Origin: Klebsormidium nitens
Lineage: Eukaryota; Streptophyta; Klebsormidiophyceae; Klebsormidiales; Klebsormidiaceae
Assembly: GCA_000708835.1 (NCBI GenBank)
Contig: DF236984.1
Span: 204,904 to 268,903 of the forward strand
DNA: 64,000 nt
Direction of reading: 5' to 3'
A program made the translations under genes and the position numbers. This document shows positions 37,247 to 49,129 of the stretch, piece by piece. The notes below the pieces were generated by a model. It saw only the letters and a list, made by a program, of their open reading frames with translations. It searched no databases and was not told the origin of the DNA. Within the stretch, counting starts at the first letter, position 1. Every line of letters begins with the position of its first letter.

Positions 37247-37253
37247 TATAAAA
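37247..37253 (+). promoter_or_regulatory. TATA box of secreted paralog 1
   Basis: TATAAAA in CCTATAAAAGGC, about 910 bp before the ATG but only about 155 bp before the first donor of a 5'-UTR intron (37407-38162). The second paralog has the same arrangement. Confidence 0.65.
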
Positions 37254-38162
37254 GGCATTGCCAACAGGCAGAGAGCATCATTCATCACATTCTCTTTCGC
37301 TCACTTCGCTTCTCTCTCAGTTCTCCAGCTTTTGCCAACGCGCCACCAAACGAGGACTCCTCCCTCCAACTTGCCTTCGTCCGTCTGCCTCCTTAAAAAC
37401 AGTAAGGTGAGTCAGCCAGTCCCCCACTCAGCTGGCATCGTCGCCTTTCTGGTTCTCCACTTTGCTCTGCGCCATTAGAAGGGTTGCGCCGATTGGTTTG
37501 GACGTGATTGCGAGGAGAGCCTCTCTCTAGGCTTTTGCTTTGTGTCAAGCAGAGAGTGCATTGGTGCGCTAATGATGCCCCACTCTGTGAGTCTGGCTTT
37601 GTCAATAAAGGAAACTTTACTCTGATAGGAGGATAAAGCATTCTGCGGGAGCTCATGTTTATTTGCTGTTAACGCTCGTTGACTATTCTGCACAGATTGA
37701 GTCAGAAACTGATCTGCTTCTGCATAGATTCGAAGTGGGTGGTACTAGTCTGGGCGGTTCTTGAATCTATACAGTTGTCGCCAAGGCCACCTTACTTAAC
37801 CCACCAACTTAAAGCTAGCTCTTCTATTTGAACCTGCCAGAGTCCTGCAGAGCGGTATCTGGTTGTTTCCCATAGGTCGTTTGAAGAGTGCTCTTCTGAT
37901 AACTGTAATGTCCTGGGACCCTTACCAGATGTTTTAAGCACCAAAGCTGGACTGCGCACGGCTCTTAAGTTAGGTCTTGGTAGCACCTCAGTTAGCCACC
38001 AACTTGCAGAGAACCATTTGGGTCACTTCAGCTCTGCTTTTCCGGGGCTTCCGATCTAAACCCAATCCAGGAAAACAAGACATGAAGGAGCTGAGCTCTA
38101 GCTTTCTCTCTTGACCAACTGTGCTTTCTCTTGACAGCTGTCCTTCTTTGATTCCCCTGCAG

Positions 38163-39398
38163 ATGGCCCGCTCCCTGCTCGCCCTGACTGCCCTCTTGGC
38201 CCTCGCCAGCTGCATCGCCACCTCCGAGGCGCAAACGATCACTGCACCCACGGTCGTTGGCTGGCTCAAGAACATCACCACACAGTCGCCGCAGCAGCTG
38301 CAGTCCAGTGCGAACCAGATTACCTTGCTCAGCGGCCCTCTGATCATCATTGGCCAGGGCCCCTTCCCTCCGATTATTAGGGGCTTCACCAGCATCGTGA
38401 CGACCGGCACTAGCGCCAATGCGAGTATGCAGTTCTCTACGCTTCTTGCTTGCTTGGTGTGCCTGAGAAACCAACCAGAAGGGCCGCCTTTCCAGCCCTT
38501 GTGAAGGCTTGGCCTGGCAAGGCTTATGACCTTGTGTCTTTGAAATCAATCGCTTGCGTCTGCGTGTACGGTTGTTGCCTTTGACACTCACGTTCCCTCA
38601 CTTCCAGTCATTCGACCATATTGAGGCCTGAGTTGAATGAAAGCCTTGTTGGGAGGTGAGTCTGAAGCAGGACCGAAAAGTTGTGACGTCACTTCTTATG
38701 CTGTGGTTGCAAACTGGACGAGCCTCAACAAATGTTGAAGCATTTGAGCTAGGCTACTTGCAGCACACATCTACTGTGCAAGACTCTTGGATCGAACTCG
38801 CGTTCTTCGCGTTACACCGGCCAGGGGTTAGAGGACATTCCAAGGGTCGCAAACCTTTCTGTTTTCTGCTTGCCCTTTAGCGTCTTTGTTGGGTCGACCA
38901 ATACCGAACCATGCACTCGAGGCGCTTTGGTTAACCCCTCGACCTCATAATCTACTTTGCCAATCTGCAGACACAGCTTTAGTACCCGACAACCCAGTTC
39001 CACTAACCGCCCCGCCTCTTTCCGCTGCGCAGACCTAGCTCAACGGCGGCACCGTGGGCCCTTTCTCCCCTGCCGACCAGACGGCCATCTTCAATGCGTT
39101 CCGCACCTTCGTCACAGTCCACCAGCAGCTGCTCAACATCCTCATCGGCAAATCCGGCCTCTTCCAAACTGCGCCCTTCATTGGGCAGCCCATCTCTCAG
39201 GTGCTCCGCAGCATCGAGTCTATTGTCGACGCGCTCGCGTTCAATCTGATCGACGCGTGCCAGGCCAGGGCGGCGGACCTGACCTCTGAGAAGGACAAGC
39301 TGAAGGTAACCATCCAACTCGTCATCACCAAGTACGATGGTATCAGCGTGGCCGGCGTCCAGCCCGGCGGCCGGAAGCTGCTGAGCGTGGCGGCATAA
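38163..39398 (+). CDS. Small secreted protein, paralog 1 (possibly HsbA-like)
   Basis: The ATG at 38163 directly follows the acceptor of a 5'-UTR intron. The product starts with a signal peptide (MARSLLALTALLALASCIA), then a region with NITTQSPQQLQSSANQITLL and IIIGQGPFPPIIRGF. Exon 2 starts at about 39039 and encodes FSPADQTAIFNAFRTFVTVH, LLNILIGKSGLF, and ends GGRKLLSVAA at a TAA at 39396-39398. The helical two-part layout recalls HsbA (hydrophobic surface-binding protein A) and related secreted proteins, but this is a weak assignment. The exon 1 to exon 2 junction is unclear. The donor aligned with paralog 2 (after 38424, GTATGC) does not match the phase of the only stop-free acceptor (after 39038); a GTGACG donor after 38396 does. 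The gene may be slightly damaged or differently spliced. Confidence 0.65.
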
Positions 39399-42305
39399 AA
39401 GCGTGCCGTTTCTAGTTTGCCAGGCTTTACAAACTTCAGGTAATAGAGGGTGAAGTAGTAGTAAAGAGTTCGTACGCATGGTCTGTAAGTTCCGTGCGAG
39501 GAAAAGCTTGCAGCTGAAAGAAAGCGAGCCTGTCAAATTCACAATGCAGTTAGAACCAGTGGGGACTGTGGAAATGTCGAAGTTGCGAATGTAAAGGCTG
39601 GGTGTGAGGCACAGAGACTAAACGCTATTGCAAGAAATAAAATTACATGTGGCGCGTAGGACTCGTGCAATTTTGATTACTGCCTGACCGCTACTTAGGT
39701 TACTTTGCTCGCAGCTGCAACTGAACTCAGTAAAGTCGAACTTTGCGTCGTGAAACTTTTGAAAAAGAACAACTCTGAAGTACAGTGAAGTATTCAAAGT
39801 AGAACGCGCACCTTTCTGGCAGACATTAAATAAATAGCATGCATCTCGCTGTCCCATTTTATGAGACAATCTCGATCATTGTCAAAGGCTTACTAAGTCT
39901 TACTAAGTTAACTCCATAGTCTCCAATCTACCGGACATGCCTACTCAACTAAGCGTATTTCATTTATGCTAAGGCCATGGAATATGTTTCAGATCTTTCC
40001 AGTACTAAAAGCCAAAACGTGCACTATTCTATCCAGCTGCAACGTTCACATGTACCATGGCACTCCCATTTGATTTACTCCCAATATAGTATACTATTTC
40101 GTAGTACATCCTTTTCCTCATAACTTGGCAATAAACGGCCGGACCTAGTACTCACACAATTCGTCATTCTATTCATCAGTTCATCCGCTTCAGCTGGGCC
40201 CGATAAGTAAGTCTCGGCACTGTCACTCCTCGCAACAATGGTCACTGTAAATTCCACTTTAATGACGCTTTCAAGTTCGAATTGTACAGAGAAGAACATC
40301 GCGCCAAATCTAGCTGCATGATAACTTGATAAATTTGGTTCGTATCAACTGGATCATACTACCTACTCACGCACGTCAACAGACAATGAACCGTACAGAG
40401 TTGTAACAAAAGACAAGCCGAGCATATGTGCTGGTCAAGGATTGCATGTTAGCTTTTTATACGAGGTCAAATGTGAGCTCTACAATACGTAGACGTTTGA
40501 ACCTACACGTACCCATCCAAAGACGTTCAGGCGAAAGAAAGCTCAACCCTTGAACCCGGCGCACCTCAAGTCTGTCATTCGAATCTACATTCCTCAAACG
40601 CTATATACGTTTCCGTAATTAGTTAGTACGCCTGCGAGCTACGACATCTGCTTGCAAAGCCCGCAGGCCCTGAAGAAGTTCTCGGATTCGAGTTGCGCCG
40701 CGCGGGTCCGCCGGCCTCTCGCCGCCCTCCGACGTAACGGGAATCATGATAGACTGTGTGCCAGAATGTATATATGTCCGCAAACCTAAACGGCCCGGTT
40801 TATGCAAGCGCTTGCTAGGTACAGCTGCACCTCGAGGGCTTTTGGGGGTTGAAAACTCCTCAGGTTTCAATCAAAGAAAGGCACTCTTTAGAACATCACT
40901 GCTCATATAAGCGTCAGTGAATCTTCGATGTGCGGACAGGTTAGACTCGTGTCATGCTTGGAAAAAGTACCGTCATACGTCACCGGTCGCGGGCCCCGTT
41001 TTTTAGAAGCTGCGCATGTAGTTCGTTCAGCATTTCAGCAGTTAAGCAAGCCATGGAAGCACGATTCCAAGCGGCCCCTCTTCTATCTGTTGGACAATTA
41101 CTAGCCTAGTCTGATTCATACAACGCGCCGCGCACCGGTCAAGAAGACTCCTGCTTGGAGCACGCGCGCTGGCATAAGCCTTGCTCCGCGCGACTCACTT
41201 TCAGTCCTCTCGCTTTCCCTTGATCCAACACATCAAGTGCGTCGGCCTCTCATATTGGCTTGCCTCTTCCTGAAGGGAAGAGGGCATCCATACAAATCGG
41301 GGTTTTTGCCGCCGTACGGCGCCGCTCTGCGGGCCCGCCGTCGGACCTGCTTCGCTTGGCCCGTTTCGACGATAAAACTCGGCGTACGGCCTATAAATTT
41401 GTCAACATAGTTTGGCGAGATTTGTCCGACTGGGCCCGCTTGCGGCGCAGTTCGCAGCTTACGGATCGAACATTTTGGTCCGACCACTGCATGGTGCAAG
41501 TCCCGGTGTCGAGCTTCGTGCATGTTCGCGGACTTCGACGACGAAGTTTCGTGCTTGCTTGGTCGGTGGTGTTACGGCTAAACAATCCACACCGTTCAAA
41601 CGAGCTTTCGACGATCGAAAGCAAAATCAGATTGTCAACCGTTGATCGGCGACATAATCAAGGAAGAGGCAAGCGTCCGCCGTCACACAGACGGCGACCC
41701 ATGTAGTAATCTACACTCATCCGAATTTTCGCGTGACCGTGCATGATCCAATTCATCATAAAATGGCCGCTCACATTCATGTGTGCTTAAAGGGGGCGTC
41801 GGGGTATAAAACCCAATTTCCGCCGACCAATTTTGACATCCGGCTTGGCAAATATTGGCAACTTGAATAAAGTGGCATGCAAGCGCGCTCGCCTTGAAGT
41901 CGAACTCTGCCGTGAAGCGTGGGTTCGAATCCCAAATTTTTGACATTTCAGTCTCTTTTGCCCCGTTCTTTTTGTGCCCCTTGGCAGCTGACGCAGGGTG
42001 ACGTCAATGATTAGGAACCGCGGTACTTGTCGGTATGATACCTACGGCCAGCTTCCGGTCCCTGCCTGGCGCCCCAGCTTCGGTTGGTACCGCATTTGGC
42101 TGGTCCTTGAAAGGTTCCACACCGTGTTGAAATCGAGACAGATTTCAGCCGTCCGATAGATTCAACACCAGTGTTTGCACCGTGCGATCCAAATGCACTC
42201 GTGAGTGCAGACGCCCACTTTAATCAAATTGCCGCTTGATCGGATCGAAGACTATCATTCTTTTGTTCAACTGAATCTGGATTCGCCCTACTATTACTGA
42301 ACAGA
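39399..42305. other. Intergenic region with a tRNA-like sequence, otherwise nothing recognised
   Basis: 3' flank of secreted paralog 1, then about 2.5 kb without a recognisable gene. Overlapping open frames on both strands at 41233-41706 show no known motif. The tRNA-like sequence near 41872-41942 is listed separately. Confidence 0.4.
41872..41942 (+). other. tRNA-derived (pol III-like) sequence fragment
   Basis: A perfect B-box consensus GGTTCGAATCC lies at 41922-41932 and forms a T-arm-like hairpin (TGGG / CCCA around TTCGAAT). Upstream AGTGGCATGCAAGCG resembles an A box, about 50 nt before the B box. A possible anticodon loop CTTGAAG has only a weak stem, and no convincing acceptor or D stem forms. 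It could be a tRNA-Ser-like pseudogene or the head of a SINE. Confidence 0.3.
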
Positions 42306-45300
42306 CTATTCTCGATGTACTTGACAGTCGAACAGGAGAAACCGCCGTTCAACGAAAGCCTTATTATCCAACGTAACGGGGGGCAGCCAGCCCACTGGAT
42401 GCTGCGTCGTACTGATCCCCCTCCCGTTAAAAGCGAGGTAAATCGTCTTCCCCTTGAATGTGAAAAACAAGCTAACGTTTCCCGGCCGCTGAGGCTCGCC
42501 CAGCATCCAGATCGACCGATTGTCCGCATTGAAAACGCTCCGGGGGGGGCAGGTCGTACACCGTTTTCGACGCGTGCGCGGCCCAGCCGCCTGCCTTCTC
42601 TTTAATCGTCGAAAACCGTTAGCTCGGAGATGGACCACGTGGCGGGCGACGAGCCCGTCTGACGGATCTCCAGGCAGCGCGCGCTGGCTTGAGTTTTCAA
42701 CTTGAGGTCGACGAGACCGGTGAAGGAAGCGGAGACGTTGGCGGTCCCGGTTTGGGCGGTGGCGTATGGATACGTCGCGACCAACTCCGCATACGACATG
42801 GGGCTGTGTCAACCGCTTTGACAAGAGGAATGGACATCTCTCCAAGGACATCTCTCCAAGTTAACAGCCGGCGCACGTCCGCGGACCCAAAGCAAGCAGT
42901 TGACATCTGCTAAGCAAACCCTTAGGACTTCAAGATGGTCACGAATTCGCAACTTCCGTGCATCGCGCCCTCGACGCAAAACCTCCGCCTAATAGCGCTC
43001 TACCGGACTGCTCATGTTTGCGGGCCAAGTCTAATCTCGCTTCCTCCAATCACGAGGGCAATCCAGATCGAAGTTCAGTGGACTCTGTCTCAGACCTTAA
43101 AACTGAGCAAAGACCGAAAAATACGATGCCGAGCGACACGAGGCTCGGAATCTTCGACTTCGATGCATCTAATTCACCATGCCTATCCTCAGCGCAATGC
43201 TTACGCAAGCGCAGTGCCGACAGATTTATCCACCTTCTACTTACACAAAAGGGACCAATTAGAACCTCCGTCGAGTCTCAAGCTTCGCTTTGGAATCGAT
43301 ACTTCCAGATTCCAACTTTTGATAGCGGCGACTCATGAATGGGCGCGGACTTTTCACTAAAGAAGGGGACAAGATGAGCGCCTCACGAAAGCGAGCGGAA
43401 CGAGGCTCGGGTTTCCCCACGTGACGCAGTCCAGTAACGCGTACAGCATTGAGCCGCGGCAGTAGTCGAAGGGCCGCCGGGCAGGGTTCAAAAGCACCCG
43501 CGACGCCGTCTGTGCGGCTTTCATGTCAACCTGCGGGATGCACTGTTTCAGCTCATTCGTCACTTTCTGGGCGGGCGTTTTGGACGGGGGACGGGTCAGT
43601 ACTCCGGCGACCACAGAGCAGGCGAGGCAATTTGAAGTAGTCGCTCAAGACATTTTTCAAGATGGAAGACAGCTCTTTCAGAGACTTGTCATTATTTGAG
43701 TGCAGGAGTACAAGCTCAACTACGAAGCCTGTCGAGGTTGCGTAAGAGGTTTCAAGGTCAAGGCGATGCGACTTTACGGCTTTCTCTCGTGTTTCGGAAT
43801 TACAAGAGTTCTGACAGTGCTGGCGCTGATGGAAGTTCTGCAAATGCTGCAGACCCTGTTTCCGAGTCAAAGTCCATAGGCTCTAAGCTCAATAGCATCA
43901 TAGGAAGGGCCTAGGAAAAAGAGGAGCCTTATGACCTGACTTGGGAGAGGAGAGCTTTCGACAGGTCGCTTCTGTGGATTAGATCTTAAAGGACCAGCTT
44001 AAAATGGCGACTACGACACCGCCCGCGGCACATTTCTCAACCACCTGCCAAGCTTCCGGGTTCCTCGAAGTGCAGCAACTACAGATAAACGGGATCGACA
44101 GAAGACGAAAGCAGAGATTGATCCGAAAGGAAGGCGTAGCTTCTTACCAGGAATCGCTGGTTCGTGTGATCCTGAATGGGCGCCACGAAGTCTGTAAAGT
44201 CTTGAGGCGCCACGTTGGTGTGATCCCGTACTGTCGCGATGAGTCGGCCCCTGGTTGAGCCGATACGCACGTCGACGTGTGCGCGCTGCGAGCTGCGAAG
44301 GAGAGGAACTCAAGATTCAGAGAACTTAACACTCTCTTGTTTAGCCTTACAGGAACCAGATCGGAAACAAAAGCTTTCAGAAAGCGCTAGCAAAATCGCG
44401 CTAGTGATGTTGTCTGCTTTAAGGGCATGCGCATCCAATATCTGTTTAGATGCGGGCGTCTCCATAACGTAACTTCAAGCGAGGAACAAAAGATGACGCG
44501 GAAAGCACTCTCTTTCCTTCAGAGTACAGCCCGGTATGTCGAATGCATAAGCAGAGCCTAAAAGGGGAGACAAGAGGTAGTATAAATGTCCGAGCTTGGC
44601 ATGTACCTGTATGCGGGGATGCGTATTGAATCGATGTTGAATAGGTTCCAGTTGTCGTATCGCAGCCAGTCCCCGTCGGTGACATTGTATACTTCGGTTT
44701 CGCCCCGGATAGGGTCAGCCGTTGGCCGCTCCGAAATGTATGGGCTGCTCTGCAGAAGAAGAGTCAAAATGAAGTTAGGAGGACACGGATCGGTTCTCTT
44801 CCTTCGCTGATTCTGCGACCAGAAAAAACACAAGACCTGGAATCTATTCGACGACCTTAATGATCGCCGGAAAGTCTTTTATTGCCGATAATACCAGTAG
44901 TAAGGAATCTCCTGTCGAGAGAGCAAGATGAACTTCAAACTCTCAGGTCATCATATTTGCTCGCAATCCTCGTCAAAGTCCAAGCGGAAAACAAGAGCTG
45001 ATAACGGCAAGTCGTTCATTGGCAGGCACCTTTGTGAATCAAGGGGGCATTTGGCCATTGCATACCTCGCCCTCTTCGGCTAGGAAGATCTAGGAAGCAG
45101 CAGATCCGGCTGATTGCAAACTCGCGGACAAATCCAGGAGGCTTGTTTTTCAGACCCACCTTGTCGTCGTAAATTTTCGTTTGCCATACGGACGGCATGC
45201 TCTGGGACCACCCAATGTCCGTCAGCGGCGGTGCGCCATTCAAGCCGCCGCTGCAATCAGAGTGGTTCTGAATAAAAGCCAGGAAACAGGCGCTTATCTT

Positions 45301-45399
45301 CGAAGGCAGTCGTTCATGGAACCTCAAATGGGGACCTCTGTTTTCGTTGAAAACGTGTTTGTGTGGGGCAGGGGCGACTAGCTGATAATACTACGGGTC

Positions 45400-45725
45400 T
45401 CGCGGAGCCGCAACCCCGCGAGCGGCGTTCCAAAGAGCGCAGAACTATACTGATCTTGCCAAATCCTCCTCAATGCTTTAAGCTTGAATCCTGGGAACAC
45501 CCGGCTGAGCGCGCGCTAACCCCCTGCAAACCCTCCCGTAACCATCTCGGAGGACGAGCTCCATGACGTGAGCCCAACTCGAGCGGCCGCGACCCCGCGA
45601 GCGGCGAGAAGCACAGTGGACCTTTCAGTTCTGATTACCCTTGCTGAATCGCGCGCTAACCCCGTCGAAACTCTCCCAAACCCACCTGGTTCATTAGGCA
45701 AACCCGACTTCGAGCGGCGTCCCGT
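45400..45725 (-). repeat. Tandem decayed units from the dehydrogenase exon border
   Basis: Three degenerate units share words such as CCCGCGAGCGGCG, CGCGCTAACCCC, AACTCTCCCAAACCCACC and CTCGAGCGG with 58300-58430 of the intact copy. The last unit joins the ThuA exon remnant near 45720-45730, which marks the deletion junction in the pseudogene. Confidence 0.7.
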
Positions 45726-47055
45726 ACACCCGGAGGGGATCCCCCAATGCTTCCCTCCTGTCTTGTGCCAGGCCCGGCCCGCCCAGGCGACTCCACCGAC
45801 CACATCTTTGCTCATGAGCGGGTCTGCCCAAGAGGTCGGGGTTGTGCCCCAGGCAGGTGTAGACGGAGTAGGAGCCAAAAGGCCTGCAGCCAGCCGACAG
45901 AGTCTGTCATGTATAATTGCACCAAGGGGTCCTCACTGTTGGCAACGAAGAATTATGGCCGAAAGAGGTATGCATTTTGACCAGTCACCCCTTGGCAGAG
46001 GGATGCTACTTTGCAGATCCTTTACATTTATTGTGCAATTGTACGATCCTCCGCAGTTGGCAATCTGCGCTGCTTCGCAATGGGATAAGATGAAAGATGG
46101 TCCTGAGGAATGGTAGCAGTCGAAAGGCTGCCTCAGCTCACACAGAGGCAAAACCTGAAGTTCCTTTTCTATGGCTGGGATCTGTGGCTGGACTTTTGGC
46201 ATACAACTCCCAAAGCAGACATCGCCAGCTGCTATGGTTTCTTTGCCGTTGGACTATAACGCTGGCGCTCAAAGCACTGCCTGACAATTAGAAATGAGAA
46301 GCCTTAGTGGTTCTCCCATTTCAATGAGGCCAACTAACTAGAGGGGGGGCCCTGCTCACCCGTGCGTTCAAGCGAAAGGCTGGCCGAACTCCGCTGCCCC
46401 GATGCTGTAACTAGGCACGTCCGCTGACTCAGCGCTGGGGGAGCCCAGAGTGTGCACTCCGGGTGTCAGGTCAAAAGGCAGCCAGTGCTCAGAGATGTTG
46501 CAGCGCTCTGGCAGCACCGTCGAGGCAGGTGGAACCTGCGTGTAAAAGTTCAACAAAATCATAGCCATAATAGGACATCAGTCTTGTCAGGTGTACGTGA
46601 TTTTTGAAGCAAGTGTAAAGCAGATGCAGATGCACAATTTCAAAATCGCTTGCACAAGATTTCAAAACCGCTTGCACCAGATTCCCAGCTGGCTGCAATT
46701 CCAAAGCATTGCGTGCGGTCCTCCGTGATTGATTGCTGAAGCAACATGGCTAGACACAATCTGCCAGCATGCCTGAAATGGGGTATAGAGGATGCGTCAG
46801 CATAGACCACTGGTGTCAGATTGTGCCTTGAAAGATCCTCACTGGCAAAGTTGCAGCGACGCACCAGTTACGCACTCCCAACCAGAAAACTGAGCCAAAT
46901 GCCCCCTTTATCCAGTTTGTGCGGCGAACAAAGAAGAAGTGGAGGACAAGGCAGCAACAGCAGAGCTAGTTTGATTAACTGGCCAACGTGAGTGATGTGG
47001 CGGCTGATAATAATGTGACCTTTTGGTGCTCATCTAGATTGGAAGTTAGCTAGAC

Positions 47056-47083
47056 CACACCACCACCACCACCACCACCACTT
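47056..47083. repeat. (CAC)n microsatellite
   Basis: About eight CAC/ACC triplets in a row, in an intronic part of the pseudogene. Confidence 0.85.
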
Positions 47084-47146
47084 TCTGAAACTAGAATGGC
47101 ATGAAGCCGGACCTGTCAATCTCTTTGTAAAAAGTGGATGTTGTTC

Positions 47147-47170
47147 TTGCCAGCTGGCGCCAGCTGGCAA
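47147..47170. repeat. 24 bp perfect palindrome
   Basis: Centred on GGCGCC; each arm reads TTGCCAGCTGGC. It also contains two direct copies of GCCAGCTGGC. Confidence 0.9.
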
Positions 47171-47785
47171 AGCGTTCACTATCAGCGTCAAGCTAGTACA
47201 GAAAGGAGCAGTTCGCCATAGTGCAGCGCAGCCAGGGATCCTGTAGCCAATGCCAATGCCATTTCAACCAGGTCTCCAATGAGACATAAGCCAGAGGCAC
47301 TGCCCCATCAAGCAGATTAATATGAAATTGACCACCTACCTGTCATGCACAGGTGCAGTCCTTCTATCCTTCTATGAGCTGACTTTCATTATTCCCAGCT
47401 AGAGGTCTCCCTCCTGTCAAAGTATCCAACCAATTTCAGCCGGTCATTGTCTGCGCCGCCGAATGCGCGCCAACAAAGCTGTTGCCGCCCTGAATGTAGT
47501 GGACGAAAGTCCGCTGAAGTTTGCTGCGGAGGACATTTCCACTTGTTACCAGAAAGACCATGGTGTCGTAGGCTGCCAAACCCATTGGCTGAGCCCTGCG
47601 TTTCCAGGTTTCCAGGTGCTCAAAGCCACCTCTTTGCAGAGCTTAATTGGGGGAATCGGTCCATGCTGCTCTCCAGCTTGACCTGTGAAGAGGAGGACTC
47701 GGAGGGGAGCTGCACCAATGCATTTGGTGCAGAATAGCATCCCTAGAAAGAGAATGTACCTAAGACAAATGGTTGGGCGCTTCAT

Positions 47786-49122
47786 CCCTGCACGGTAATT
47801 CGGTGACTGGCAGCCATCTCAGGCCCGCCAGCTTTCAACCTTCGAAGTTCGAACGTGTTCCACTGGCGCGCTTTTGATGTAGACAGGTACCGGTAGGACC
47901 TGAAGGTACTAGGTACCGTAGTACCGTCACGGTAGGTAGGAGCTATAGCTTATGGGACATGGTTGTCATGGTCAAACGGTCCGATCAGTGCCAAGTTGGA
48001 TTATTCACAACAGTAAAACGGTCGGCATGTACCTACTACCTAGTAGGTAGATCAGTGTCGAAGCTTGAAGGGGCCCTCGGGCGGTGCGCCATTGGGGACC
48101 GGGCCACCGGGGTATTCTGTAGTAGCCGGCTAGATACTTAGTAAATTGTAGGTACCGGGGGGCCGCCTCGCCTCAGCCCGGGAGGTCCGGCCTGACTACT
48201 CCCGAGTCCCGACTCCCGAGTCCGAGTCCCAAGTACCGTACGTCCCTAGTACCGTACGACGACCGACAACGAGTCCGTATAGTCCGGACTCGGGGAATCG
48301 ACTACCTAGGTAGTTCAAGTTTTAACTGGTTTAAAGTTGCCTGTGGAACAGGTGGCGCTCACTTGTCCGCTCGCGGCTCCACCTGTTCCACAGGCAATCA
48401 TAACCAGTCGTGACTGCATTCAGTGCATTGGTCACCTACTAACGTAGCCATTCCTACCGCGCCGCGGCCTCTAGCCGGAGGCCGAGTTGTACATGTACCG
48501 TACCTGCTGTAGGCTAGAGCCTCGAATCCAATAGTACCTGTTTCTCGTGCTGTCGGAAACCATGATGATGAAGAAGTAAAAGCAGCAATGAAGTTTCATC
48601 AGCGAGTCTGCCACTGGTCACAAGCTACTCATTCCAGAAAAATAGTCGGACCTGACGGAACCCTCGACTTGATACGTGTCAGCTGCTTGTGCTTCGAAGG
48701 TTTTATAAACTAATCATCAGATGCGCATCTCGCTATCTATGGCGGCACCTGGCACTGTTGAGCCGATGCCAGCGGTGCATCATCCCCCCATCATCCCACA
48801 ATTACGTACAACTGGCCCTCACATGGGCCACAGCTCGACGTCATCCAGACATGTACGTACACCGCAGTTTACGCACAAGATGACGTGGGCGGCGGGCCGC
48901 TTCGACAGAAACCAACGACACTCATTAAGTTTGTTACCGTACCGTATTTCCTGCCACGTGGTACAACGTTCATTGATCAAAATGGACTGGTACGTTGTTC
49001 ACTGTGCTGCGTTGCAGACTTTACAGACTCCGGACAGTGTGCCAGGAGTCTGCTTACTAAGGTTCTGGCTCCAATAGGTATGGTCGGGAAATCAGTGGCA
49101 GCTCTAGCTCTGAAACGGCCTG
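47786..49122. other. Upstream region of secreted paralog 2, GTACC-rich with a hairpin
   Basis: Divergent region between the pseudogene start and secreted paralog 2. It is GTACC-rich at 47885-48240, holds the inverted repeat at 48325-48408, and has blocks resembling the paralog 1 promoter region. No coding frame is supported. Confidence 0.4.
48325..48408. repeat. Inverted repeat / hairpin
   Basis: The left arm TTGCCTGTGGAACAGGTGG is perfectly inverted (19 bp) at the right arm CCACCTGTTCCACAGGCAA. Pairing resumes beyond a short mismatch with ACTGGTT on the left and AACCAGT on the right. The loop is about 23 nt. Confidence 0.85.
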
Positions 49123-49129
49123 TATAAAA
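49123..49129 (+). promoter_or_regulatory. TATA box of secreted paralog 2
   Basis: TATAAAA in GTATAAAACCC. It is followed by a 5' UTR sharing GCGCCACCAAA with paralog 1 and by a 5'-UTR intron (49297-50056). Confidence 0.65.

Larger units (their letters stand above)
42306..47785 (-). pseudogene. Degenerate ThuA/CBM6/discoidin gene lacking the dehydrogenase core
   Basis: This minus-strand relative of the gene at 53295-64000 starts at ATG 47785 with a signal peptide (MKRPTICLRYILFLGMLFC) and APLRVLLFTG. ThuA pieces follow: FVHYIQGGNSFVGAHSAA near 47523-47430, VPPASTVLPERCNISEHW from 46535, and SVYTCLGHNPDL near 45870-45800. Exons matching the CBM6/F5/8C half remain at 45250-45160, 44749-44607, 44292-44148, 43530-43387 and 42784 onward, with borders identical or nearly identical to the other copy. 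The dehydrogenase, PKD and following exons are absent. Defects include an extra base near 45830 after NPDL, TGA at the end of the 46535 exon, TAA at 42604-42602 plus a second shift at an 8-base C run (42549-42542, minus strand), and a mutated acceptor (GGAG) before 42784. Together these argue for a pseudogene. Confidence 0.75.

Noticed and set aside
41233-41706. Long overlapping open frames on both strands (up to 148 codons)
   Set aside because: Arginine- and serine-rich translations typical of chance frames in GC-rich DNA; no homology recognised.
43531-43640. Reading-through of the F5/8C exon upstream (PPSKTPAQK segment)
   Set aside because: Although open and similar in both copies, it sits before a clean CCGCAG acceptor. 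Joining NQWFL (intact copy) or NQRFL (degenerate copy) directly to VDMKAAQ restores the discoidin alignment and phase.
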